Positions 18,201 to 23,264 of a stretch of DNA of 26,039 nt are shown in pieces. The notes under the pieces are model-generated. The model had not been told where the DNA came from, did no database searches, and saw only the letters and a program-made list of their open reading frames with translations. Position numbers and translations under genes: made by a program. The DNA is from a virus, in the IMG/VR virus record IMGVR_UViG_3300037635_003112, positions 1 to 26,039 of that record; one strand, written 5' to 3'. The first letter of the stretch is position 1; each line of letters starts with the position of its first letter.

Positions 18201-19784
18201 TAATAAAGAACTATAATATCCAACAGTAGCTGCAGATATTGCTTCCTGAGAAACCTCTTGAACACCTTCAGCCAAATTAGCTGCTGCGTACTTTAACATC
18301 TGGCTACCCAATACTTTAGGAACACCTTTCCAACCCTGGGCTTTAAATGCTAATTTAATTTCTTGAGGTACACGTTTAAATAAATACTTTTCTGCTTTTA
18401 TTGCTTTACCACCTTGTCCTCTTAAAACTCTTTGTGTTTCTTTACCTAGCTTTCTTTGCCAACCTCCAAATGCATTTTTTAATACTATTCTATTTGATGC
18501 ATGTATAATTAAGAAGTTTCTCATTTGAGCTTTGAAAGCTCCTTCAGCAGCTTTTATTCTTGTATCTTTAGCTTGCTGTTCTGTAATACCATTCCCGGCT
18601 CCATTCTTATAATTGAAATAATTTAAACCATTCATTTCAATTTGATTAAATACCATACCTGCTTCCATTTTAGACTCAGACATTGAAGCATTAATCATTC
18701 TCATATCTCTATAAAACGCACCAAAGACATGTGTATTCTTTCCTATGTTAAGTAAATTCTTTGCTGTGTTACCTGTGGTCTTCCAGTTTTGAATAGCATG
18801 AGTTAACTCTGGTGCTACAAATTTTAATCCTGCTGTAGCAACACCTCTTGATACATTATAAAAACTTCTTGCATTCTCAATATTTTTTAGTGTTTTTACT
18901 AAATCTCTTGATGCTTTTGCTGCTCTAGTTACGTCAAAAAGATTACCTACTTTCCTTAAGTTGGCCAGAGTTCCAGCAGCAAATGCACCCCAACTAGAAC
19001 CCCCACTTGGTATTGTACCGGCAGCTGCAGCCGCAGCCATTACAACTTCTTCAAAGGCTACTGATGCTACAATCCCTGCAGTATAACCAAAATTAAGACC
19101 TAAGTTTCCTGCTTTACCAATAAAAGAACCATCAGTACTACCTCCTATTCTCATTGCATCTTCCATTTCATATGCAGAAGTTAGATCTGGAGAACTCAAA
19201 TAATCATCACCATCAAAGAAATCCGCAATTGATCTGTAACTTGATACAAACCCTGTACCAGCAAGATGTTGAAACTGTTCCCATCCTCTTTGCCAACCAT
19301 CCCAAGCTGTCATGTTTTGGTTATAGATAGTATCCATGTCTGCATATGGTGTAAAGCCTATATCACCAAAAGCGTCTGACTTATACTGTCTATCAAAATT
19401 TAAAGATCTAACATTTTCAAATATAGGTTTAGCTAAAGCACCCTCTTCCTTTACCATAGGAGCTCCAATTGATTTTATCAGGCTATTCATTTCAGACTCA
19501 TAAGTATCAGTATTCTGATTTGGTAGAGTTGAAAATGTTGGAGAAGGTATGTCACTATTAATATTACCCATATTAATAGGTCCAAATTTATCTATATCAG
19601 TTTGATAAGCAGATATCATATTTTTATACTCATCACTAACAGCTGTTGGATCATCATCCATTATATCAGCAATAGATACATAAGGCTTAGATGAATCAAT
19701 AGGATTCAAAGCTGTAGTATCTGCTAGTATTTGATCTGTTAAGTTACTCCCTGAACTAGGTAAATTTTTGTTTACTTCTTCCAT
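6210..19784 (-). CDS. Giant virion RNA polymerase (4524 residues) with zincin-like domain
   Basis: Likely crAss-like virion RNA polymerase, ejected with the genome to transcribe early genes. Residues 1-130 are polar and probably disordered. About 135-600 hold a helical part with GFTPYADMDTIYN, tryptophan-rich helices and an Ala/Gly-rich hydrophobic segment near 228-262, as expected of an ejection module. A Lys-rich patch lies at about 847-860. Residues about 1250-1950 contain beta-rich linkers. A zincin-like domain follows: H2054-E-A-F-H2058, then E2120-E-Y-M-A-D2125. The polymerase occupies about 3060-4250: Lys3193 in TPVSAQKMAKKN (beta-like barrel), R3505 in RIPSQDNHS, D3544-F-D-I-D3548 (Mg-binding beta'-like barrel), GAAIGRAV near 3731 and TDNSKEN at 3789-3795. 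It starts 10 bases after the previous stop (no Shine-Dalgarno) and ends in TAG. Polymerase identity is strong, zincin identity good, and the ejection role inferred. Confidence 0.92.
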   Translation of the reverse strand: MEEVNKNLPSSGSNLTDQILADTTALNPIDSSKPYVSIADIMDDDPTAVSDEYKNMISAYQTDIDKFGPINMGNINSDIPSPTFSTLPNQNTDTYESEMNSLIKSIGAPMVKEEGALAKPIFENVRSLNFDRQYKSDAFGDIGFTPYADMDTIYNQNMTAWDGWQRGWEQFQHLAGTGFVSSYRSIADFFDGDDYLSSPDLTSAYEMEDAMRIGGSTDGSFIGKAGNLGLNFGYTAGIVASVAFEEVVMAAAAAAGTIPSGGSSWGAFAAGTLANLRKVGNLFDVTRAAKASRDLVKTLKNIENARSFYNVSRGVATAGLKFVAPELTHAIQNWKTTGNTAKNLLNIGKNTHVFGAFYRDMRMINASMSESKMEAGMVFNQIEMNGLNYFNYKNGAGNGITEQQAKDTRIKAAEGAFKAQMRNFLIIHASNRIVLKNAFGGWQRKLGKETQRVLRGQGGKAIKAEKYLFKRVPQEIKLAFKAQGWKGVPKVLGSQMLKYAAANLAEGVQEVSQEAISAATVGYYSSLLRDPLAGAPSTYGAFGQQAVGNVFSKEGAEVFASGFFMGGLAGPYQQVLFQGMPALFRKGQSVYNKSTVKEGETAADPYTEYNAAREKAVDDVVNYINKINDQQMNAEKPLEAILSENQLKLSLQKQQQGLMNLNIAMGDKKEYFDNRNFAEFDALKKAFDTGSIVFLKDNLVNLNKLNDKDLVDAFKGSGRSAKSLRNKISTQLERIDSFGKTVTDNMGGLFPTKYDPKQFDPGTEEFIKESFKLQAYEQTKLLYMFTNESFKNAAIRQSEIENRLETEPLISNQGATDVRLLYTKDTIEQEINTLQTEIDTYENTPEGKKLKSKKQKKKKALEKYLKIFTDPKNLTKKGYFARNKVKTSGLDAAFKNYIETLADKSSDFVDYGKVKEALILITDHVALQEDASAFSKSVDLLTNPKVQEQLEERATEYLEYIYKNRKTIYKRQTEAFIDSVEKTKLLNGLAEVDILMEENFTREFLQDEVSLEDLLQAVNEGKLIQNGRRLNPNVIKDAESLAKAVAIIKNYIGVKVQQERESEVSDEAVANAEILDIEETLQQAGVDVEVDEQVDSNILNEILKQQYLKYRANDKSSDPLDFSQWSATNEALKIKKAFIAIKRIWAKGYSTTVEEYGNLVEKSRIPSAGDIDEEKGFQEYLDSREAIENPIIEDILRQLDLSYDIFTNRNINKKSNLKPIKGGDGVNFRVISIDVADEDQKLYKIINNNGSDLSAVQLDAISGQGVYNNARAALDQFTILEEEYSDGSTFKFDGLTLIRGQFVYDKVTGEEFRVAVNRPLGDNIQLVTPEDYGKPYADRKQKAITESELDFSERYYDEKLIVDKVPDGTAKITADNIANIYVRENAGESKESAEKRLSWIINNLTDNVYNNLVIDVKPNPNKAATQFSYSGTALPNKYILTKGEPYNIQIRIKDELTLLDVNQKLQAVGLQPISDKNNGIIGNIANSSYIYKVGNKEYTPSTMPVDLAKNIFNVDTSKTTIEQELAKAIDSTTKKNVLVNFLNKQYASGITDITFESLKKNGFSIVREDGYPDYNTDNPLTVLSDFYKAGLSSDGKGGILIYDITRDKNGESIGEPEVISNLIDDELKILEKEAREGLQNGLWSKMLGPNSLGYTERYQYVIKQPNGVYTLATAKTIGQDKTIISDFVTGMMNKVIELKEGNKEKNIKPSINEKGNYINGQTQQTVGQEIDVFNLENNKNIRIAMVPGFDVTINVAPFGKIRAVVEKNRSKITSTYLELSEIKASSDPLKQLNDLLKKINADLDVAGYSTVNISLDQFTTSLSLNANVQTTLESLGTKLTPRVRRNSKLNFETTSAANQASYDKDVNSSAEDNTNKILNLGNKITTNAVFTETLGYTDAEGNPITVGEEKTATSTDGSIDLASITQSPLDQLNVKLKEIEDTTKKEVGARGLTKALRNDPVYQKLKQARDKLISNKVVTNFTAQDVQSLNEFTVWAQNNLPDSITLADINVLGSNLLKGGVRVGGFALSMNALAGNLKIGGTIYTGASNPFKYHEAFHAVYRLLLTPEEQVKLRAIARKEVRAQLRKENKSFAKELQKFKNTSEQYDSLSLKELENLFYEEYMADEFNKFKLNPRDTNTDSVVKSWFTKLLDWLKGIFSKYTKTELQSLYENIDSGKYAQAESVSNEFTDNYSNEIVIANAVIPYEQVQVGTSKGQLFLDSSVANNIVLTMAATFVERQQQDPKVSREDRMSEILDDFEWLYSVDNPSNESNMNDDERSKLLQKITDSFIYSNSYEDLTESPYYKAAFDVLDTIDFQKAEEVEEADSLEQDQGLRNVTQYGKEAYLNGSFSSLSSYFRKYLATITRAESDIFGNTTITRKDNREEKLIVPINVYNTYNGIMKAMEGRTEPMEIVQSLALFSTSNPDTKAAVNKIFTDLGITMGESISDMVLPTKINNSILFNQLKAFSNFKVEWLFQKTDNNGSLITFSAAERDDANTQLSLWSQAYTSLLQEWKIKPQERADAVKSISRLRQLLLSGKKFNDQKLDDSSKSAAKKIFDDTGISLSPQYIKFSILKSNGTNEEHPDQELLLSLNANAEPITAEQLYFISEIIKSKETAHELYSDEKGAAGRLKSMAVNNAVFDESIGLSVFKNVNGDLVNAHQKPTYHLKRIKELNYQAKLQELSEKEYLSNNYLLNNDKFKAMSDANMLSVQRVSGVAEVKTLDRDVDYDQYISGVLNTTEYGSFTAGQFMSNLINNYTLDFNPKTNKLKKSVVVNQETGLVEQIATSPIQIRILESSNTNDMTTLPVTIAVSGKDGKITDTIIDASFDFVKNEYDRIVREQGENKTKDSYKGYDDRKLSFVNNSDLISEELRKSLEVSAQQKVGENLEEHFTFKEALKNNELSEKQFKDQLRSNLEIKYKRFKSLYDTLKIDNKISNEIKSGIVQDRTGVDRANAVAAAEKLNLRKDLDYNLRQIFFNDYINTKSINELLLGDQALILKDSVDKIKRAKGQNAAFDNVYTNMLDANLGVDTMTENISVLTFDDPILSSWFTGQGIERADAQVYLTTKAFRNFWFGLGKLTKSQADIITKIERGEKITSSDIYDEGGLIQTDGMLNSKKFVHFDGEQFIKMSAFVLSPSFTSIDTGKKDNNGNVIWEENPLRPELHKLREDLETIQRNTGNVAIATPVSAQKMAKKNIQLLNESISEPSSIISAKDFGLQVVNPSNKNSVTEVSQIKLLATNEQEDSQQVNIPGYPALTTIKKVKAFYNDALKKRVVLKFKNKRNLVFTFDGIMSEFNVSKERNNLTPDLAAFLSYAINSLKASKSSSNVIEFFSIDPVSGQPKFDFNNPLAIAKAEQLFLSYFTKGVFQEKIPGHGLALVSDFGNNIYRRVFSVEEIKDEAGNSKFLPLRHEVIRESVAVRMSALDVKQFSMAELAQKQIPKEGIVVIDRLRYGLQEFDDKGRSTKQRYSESMMPAHFKDVFEKVAEKGGPIPEMIAKMFAVRIPSQDNHSTMNIKLVDFMPVYYGSSAMFAAELVEVSGADFDIDKVYTQILEYYYSKEDKKFFQYGATQGRQYKDYVEYINRKVKQDTIYAEALKSFKVQGSRLEDSYDDNFIIDQMFTDDALKAITRLGLPVTKAQYQKYKEEYGEPYEAPINNAVLNMRYALMGNEAVQDISYTPATLDAVKEAYASLEKFAPIYTQSMNGSEVDVDDINGKVISFINNKGAAIGRAVSPNLAISLLSEYKIKLPGELQFSILNKPYTGFDKANTTEGKRKQDTISAIITMLTDNSKENFMSKLGMHKQAVPRAVTMVALGVPLSDAILILNSKIARDLFEQASNKIQKFDPGFKGLVNQELAFKQGQLKDDKLKIDIGTGIKSKEDLGGLVEGSGSFKQELELLQILSTVNTINEFIGNMNALTGISGSAGLGKNFADIASIKKDLQKIGAIEKIGERPAINIKPILESSFVSANLNIFNEITNELLPQVFLTATPVFNELYEKLEKSFAVDAITFNEETEQKIRRDMLSYFTIKAYMHNNANTQNKDAGTLSNKLIYPMQDAQNIYDSIRRLNAADNDNFFLKSFVTQLPVNAESNKTGINILAANSWRNLNKLQKIDLQTSFAKLYGNPATRKDASTIVNYIMVKDGLQLSKDSLLEAISPFVMDSYLQQIETAKDSLLNDKNYKEAFGLTKDELFNEYENGYLSSNVGMFNLTFKEVRTGVDGSSNIQTTIKGKTSLSKEGVLTLSAPKNSQVDGAFTLENQPKYLRYYTETDTGFKVERSNKLFLLREGQEKSTSFVYDEVPFMGSNYQNAIGFMFGPRDTHATVRNNINNKTDIIGNIDDMLGIDQAIDSLDIENFNLDRSKSISAQALRNESSNINADENSISIQIDQAAKPKNIGSVNANDLLGNIEAVNNIEKQSKGVVSAEKNLPVLDYNQQIKLDLFNQNIDEKSKYPQITKFYNDTINAPYIADEFTEMRKKLADNKIVSLGDLIALYENKILSYDGKTEEEKIKNFLEEIKRCNL
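8400..10210 (-). other. RNA polymerase catalytic core with D-F-D-I-D motif
   Basis: Residues about 3190-3795 of the giant protein hold the recognisable catalytic landmarks. These are Lys3193 (codon 10208-10206), Arg3505 (9272-9270), the D-F-D-I-D loop (9155-9141) in SGADFDIDKVYTQ, a G-R pair at 3731-3732 and Asp3790/Lys3793 in a segment resembling the bridge-helix side of multi-barrel polymerases. Two-barrel polymerases of the YonO/QDE-1/crAss-like group use a DxDxD loop to bind the catalytic metal. All three aspartates are present here, so the enzyme is predicted to be active. Confidence 0.87.
13410..13625 (-). other. Zincin metallopeptidase motif HEAFH ... EEYMAD
   Basis: Codons 13625-13611 encode H2054-E-A-F-H2058, a complete H-E-x-x-H zinc-binding helix. 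E-E-Y-M-A-D at 2120-2125 (13427-13410) supplies the likely third ligand about 62 residues later. A following segment (WFTKLLDWLKGIF ... ENIDSGKYAQ) resembles the C-terminal helix found after zincin domains in phage polyvalent proteins. All residues needed for activity appear present. The substrate is unknown; self-processing of the giant protein or cleavage of a host target are both possible. Confidence 0.75.
17223..17229 (-). other. Possible slippery heptamer A-AAA-AAA in a Lys-rich patch
   Basis: Seven consecutive A's on the coding strand fall in the register TCA-AAA-AAA (S852-K853-K854), the layout of a -1 slippage heptamer. The -1 frame runs eleven codons and then hits TAA, which would release an N-terminal product of about 865 residues. 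I found no clear stimulatory stem-loop. The run may simply encode the basic patch (K-K-L-K-S-K-K-Q-K-K-K-K). Confidence 0.3.
19000..19102 (-). other. Ala/Gly-rich hydrophobic segment of the giant protein
   Basis: Residues about 228-262 (GYTAGIVASVAFEEVVM followed by six alanines and a Gly/Ser-rich turn) form the most hydrophobic stretch in the N-terminal third. A second such stretch (GFFMGGLAGPYQQVLF) is near residue 565. Ejected phage proteins such as T7 internal core proteins and the N4 polymerase are known to cross or enter the envelope. By analogy this part may insert into the host membrane. Confidence 0.45.
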
Positions 19785-19794
19785 GTTGATTTAC

Positions 19795-22700
19795 TTATTC
19801 GTTTGTTTTGCTATTGATTTTAGCAAATTCTAATGCTTGTTGATATTGAAGTTCATAATCTGCTTCTGACAGACCTGGATTGTTAGCCTTAAATCCTTCT
19901 ATCCATTTTACTTTAGAAAGATCTTTAGCTCTCATATCATACATCTTAAGATTATTATTAGCATTAGTTAGCTCAAGCGCTTGTTTAATATTATTATATT
20001 TTTCATTAAGACCTATAGTATAATTCTCTCCTGGATCATAAATAATATTTTGAACAACTTGTTGAGTTTTATATTGCTTTGCTGAATCATTAGATGCAGG
20101 GTCATAGGTATTGATATTCATTGTTACTTGAATCTTACCGGGAACAATCTCTTTAAATATAACATTACCTGGAGAAAATATTTGACCTGGTATTGTATAT
20201 TTAAATGTTCCGTTTTGACTTAAATCTAATCTTTTTTTAATGTTTGAACCCTCAGCACTTTTTGCATAACTGCCCGGACTAATATCTTTATCTCTTGGAA
20301 ATAAAAACACAAACCCTTCTTTATTCATATCTTTTGCTATATCATACTGCTCTGCATTAAGAGGGGAATTTTTATTTTCATCAGGGTTTAAAGCAGTTAT
20401 AAATTCTGAGTCTATTTCAGATATTTTATATCCTGCCATAGGAGTTGAAATTTTTATACCTTCATCATCAAATCTATCTGGACCAATATTTTGAAAGTAT
20501 TCTATTTTATATTTTGATTTTACATCTGCTCCTTTTAGCACTAACTCATTAAATAAAACTCTACCTGCTATAGCTTCATCACTAGTTGTATTGGGAGCAT
20601 TAATGTTAATATCAGTTATGTCTTCTACTTTCTCTGGTAACTGCATAATTATCCCGCCTATTTGAGTTGGGTCTGCATAAGTTTGTCTGAACTGATTCAT
20701 CATTGTATTTACCACTCTTTCTGAATCAGATCCTGGTAAAGGTTCTCCATCAGTATAAACACTTTCTGTTTGTGTAAAGCCCATGTTAGTTCCGGGAAGG
20801 CCTATTACTTCTCTTTGTATTTGTAAGTATGTTTTATAATCTTGAGACCCAAAATTTTTCTGCATCTGTTTTGTAAGTTTATCATATATATACTCAGACT
20901 TACCTTTGATAGCATCTTCATCTGGTCTATCCATAATCGTCATTACAGGCAGTCCCCCTGGAATACCAGAAGGCATTGGTGTTATTTGCTTATCATACCA
21001 ATTTGGATTACTATCTCCATCACTTGTTTGACCAAAACCTTCTCCATCAAAGTTTTTGATTTCTCCTTTAAGAGCCATATCTCTAAATACTTTCATGTAC
21101 TCAACTTTAGTCATGACTCTCTTAATACCATTTTCATTTACATATGGTGTAGGATAGTTTAATTCATTAATCATTTTATTAAAATCCTTATCCGTCTCTT
21201 GAAGGGCTGCTGATGCTGCTGTAGCATTACTATAAAATGCTTCACCATTTTTTACAACCATTTGATTAAAAAGCTTTTCATCCTCAAAGAAACCTTGTTG
21301 AGATGGGTTTGTAGGATCAGATTTAAAAAGTTTATTTTGGATTTTTCTGTAATCAGTCTGATTATCATCATCTGTATTTCTAACTCCATCATCACCTATT
21401 AACCAGTTAGGATGCTCTTGATATATATTCTGTTCATTATCTGGTGAGAAATAATCAGACATTTCTGTGAATAGTCTATCTATAGTAGCATAGTTTTTTA
21501 ACTTGTCTGTTTCTTCTTCTTGCTGGGTCTTTGGGTTATAAACTTTTTGTTTAGCTGCTAAAAATTCTCTAAGTCTATTAGAATTCATTTCCTCCATAAC
21601 AGGTTCATCTACTGTTCCTGTATTAATAGTATAAGTTTCAGCACCAGGATATCTTGCAGCAAACATATCTATAATAAGATCGTTCTTGCGTAACATCATC
21701 TCCTTTTGCTTATTAGCTATTGCATTTTGATTTTCATTTATATAATTATCTTTTATTATTAGGCCATCATCATCAAGTTGAAATATAGAAGAGGTTGTAT
21801 TACCATATGTTACTGTTGATCTATTTCTATTTCTTTCTGTATCATTGCTACTATCATCCTTATTGTCTTTGTCAATTGCACCTTGTAATTGTTTTAAAGC
21901 TACATCTTCTTCATACTCTTGTTGACTTAATTTAAATGCCTCTTCATAGTCTTGCTTAGATTGTTCACTTTCAAAGTAAGCTCTTGTTTTAATTTCATTT
22001 AATTCATATTTGTGATTTAATTCATCTTGTCTTAAATCATTTACTTCTAAGTCAGTACTAGAGTCTAAGTATGCATACTGACGTGCAGCTTCCATAGTAT
22101 CTTGCATCATATATTGTTGGCCTAACATTGCGTATGCCTTACTTAGTGATGCGGTATTATCAACATCTTTCATTGATAAAAACTCTGATCCTTGTAACTT
22201 TCTGTCTAAGTCTGCTTGTAATTGTTCTACTGCTGATTTATTATTTTCAACTATGGTTTTTTCTGCAGGTAATAAACCTGAACTACCTCTTACAGATTCC
22301 CAAGTAACCGTAGCATTTCGTCTTTTGTCTATATCTTTTTTTAAATCTTCTTGTTGGTTAAAGTTAATCTCTTCTAATACTTTAAGTTGTTCACTAGCCC
22401 AAAGTTGTAAACCTTCTTGTTTTGATTGAACGCCTCCTGCTTCTAATGCATTATTAGCAAACCTCATGCTCTCTACATATGTTCTTGTATCATACCACTG
22501 CCTTACTCTAGGATCATCCAGTAAATCTGTCATAATCATATTTCTTGCTAGACCTTCTATAAGTTTACCATTCTTGTCAGTAATTAAAAAATTACCTGCA
22601 CCTTTACCATCCTTATCTCCAAAACTTGGGTACTCAACTGTCATTGTAAGACCCTTTTCTTTTAAATATTCTTTAGCTGTTCTTACTAAATCAGCATCCT

Positions 22701-23205
22701 CAACAAACTTAGGTAAAGCCATACCTAAAGTTGCAGCTCTATCTGCCTCTTGAAACTCTTGCATTCTAAATTGCATTGCCTCCATAGCAATAGGATTAAA
22801 CTTTTGACGTACTTCAAAGTCTGCACTATTAGCCAGTTGACTAGCATATCTTAATTGATCTTTATAAGTAGAAGTATATACTATATCTTTTACAACACGT
22901 TCATCTTCAAAAAAAGGAGCAAACACCCCTTTAGCTGCATTTACGTTTTGCTGTATGGAAAAATCTAATCCAGATATCTTCTGTAATTTTGGAGTTAGAT
23001 CTTCTATAAACTGTTTTTGAAACTGTCTATTTTCTTCTTGACTTAAATCAGAATACATTCTGCTATATGTATCATTAGCAGCCTCCCAACCAGATAAATA
23101 TTTACTTTCTCTTGCATCCAATGTTGCAGAGAGAAACTTATAATCAGGTGTAAATGATTTAATCTCTGGGTAAAAATTCTTTTCTCCTTTTAAAAATGTA
23201 GCCAT
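19795..23205 (-). CDS. 1136-residue coiled-coil-rich internal virion (cargo-type) protein
   Basis: I do not recognise a named enzyme here. The start ATG (23205) is preceded by AAATTTGAATT with no Shine-Dalgarno sequence, and the stop is TAA. Residues 1-260 are mixed helix with a compact segment near 180-210 (GLTMTVEYPSFG ... NFLITDKNGKLIEG). About 265-450 are highly charged, Gln/Glu/Lys-rich and probably coiled coil (for example QDYEEAFKLSQQEYEEDV), ending in a disordered Asp/Asn/Arg-rich linker (DKDNKDDSSNDTERNRNRS). A Ca-binding-like loop GDDGVRNTDDDNQTD sits at 604-618. The C-terminal third is beta-rich, with a final amphipathic helix. There is no signal peptide or membrane segment. Its position directly upstream of the virion polymerase, 10 bases away, suggests an internal cargo protein packed with the polymerase. 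That role is inferred from crAss-like gene order; a tail or portal-associated structural protein is the alternative. Confidence 0.8.
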   Translation of the reverse strand: MATFLKGEKNFYPEIKSFTPDYKFLSATLDARESKYLSGWEAANDTYSRMYSDLSQEENRQFQKQFIEDLTPKLQKISGLDFSIQQNVNAAKGVFAPFFEDERVVKDIVYTSTYKDQLRYASQLANSADFEVRQKFNPIAMEAMQFRMQEFQEADRAATLGMALPKFVEDADLVRTAKEYLKEKGLTMTVEYPSFGDKDGKGAGNFLITDKNGKLIEGLARNMIMTDLLDDPRVRQWYDTRTYVESMRFANNALEAGGVQSKQEGLQLWASEQLKVLEEINFNQQEDLKKDIDKRRNATVTWESVRGSSGLLPAEKTIVENNKSAVEQLQADLDRKLQGSEFLSMKDVDNTASLSKAYAMLGQQYMMQDTMEAARQYAYLDSSTDLEVNDLRQDELNHKYELNEIKTRAYFESEQSKQDYEEAFKLSQQEYEEDVALKQLQGAIDKDNKDDSSNDTERNRNRSTVTYGNTTSSIFQLDDDGLIIKDNYINENQNAIANKQKEMMLRKNDLIIDMFAARYPGAETYTINTGTVDEPVMEEMNSNRLREFLAAKQKVYNPKTQQEEETDKLKNYATIDRLFTEMSDYFSPDNEQNIYQEHPNWLIGDDGVRNTDDDNQTDYRKIQNKLFKSDPTNPSQQGFFEDEKLFNQMVVKNGEAFYSNATAASAALQETDKDFNKMINELNYPTPYVNENGIKRVMTKVEYMKVFRDMALKGEIKNFDGEGFGQTSDGDSNPNWYDKQITPMPSGIPGGLPVMTIMDRPDEDAIKGKSEYIYDKLTKQMQKNFGSQDYKTYLQIQREVIGLPGTNMGFTQTESVYTDGEPLPGSDSERVVNTMMNQFRQTYADPTQIGGIIMQLPEKVEDITDININAPNTTSDEAIAGRVLFNELVLKGADVKSKYKIEYFQNIGPDRFDDEGIKISTPMAGYKISEIDSEFITALNPDENKNSPLNAEQYDIAKDMNKEGFVFLFPRDKDISPGSYAKSAEGSNIKKRLDLSQNGTFKYTIPGQIFSPGNVIFKEIVPGKIQVTMNINTYDPASNDSAKQYKTQQVVQNIIYDPGENYTIGLNEKYNNIKQALELTNANNNLKMYDMRAKDLSKVKWIEGFKANNPGLSEADYELQYQQALEFAKINSKTNE

Positions 23206-23264
23206 AATTCAAATTTACTATAATTTATAAGGTTTACCTATCAAAATAAATAAACCTTTAATGT
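23206..23264 (-). promoter_or_regulatory. 59-base gap with an 8-bp hairpin and promoter-like strings
   Basis: An inverted repeat pairs AAGGTTTA (23229-23236) with TAAACCTT (23251-23258) around a 14-base loop. No T-tract follows on the minus strand, so it is not a standard intrinsic terminator. Reading towards the 1136-residue gene, TTGATA and TATAGT lie 16 bases apart. TAAATTTG at 23217-23210 matches the Bacteroidota -7 element TAnnTTTG exactly, but it ends only 4 bases before the ATG, which would make the transcript leaderless. The AT-rich base makes chance matches likely. Confidence 0.35.
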
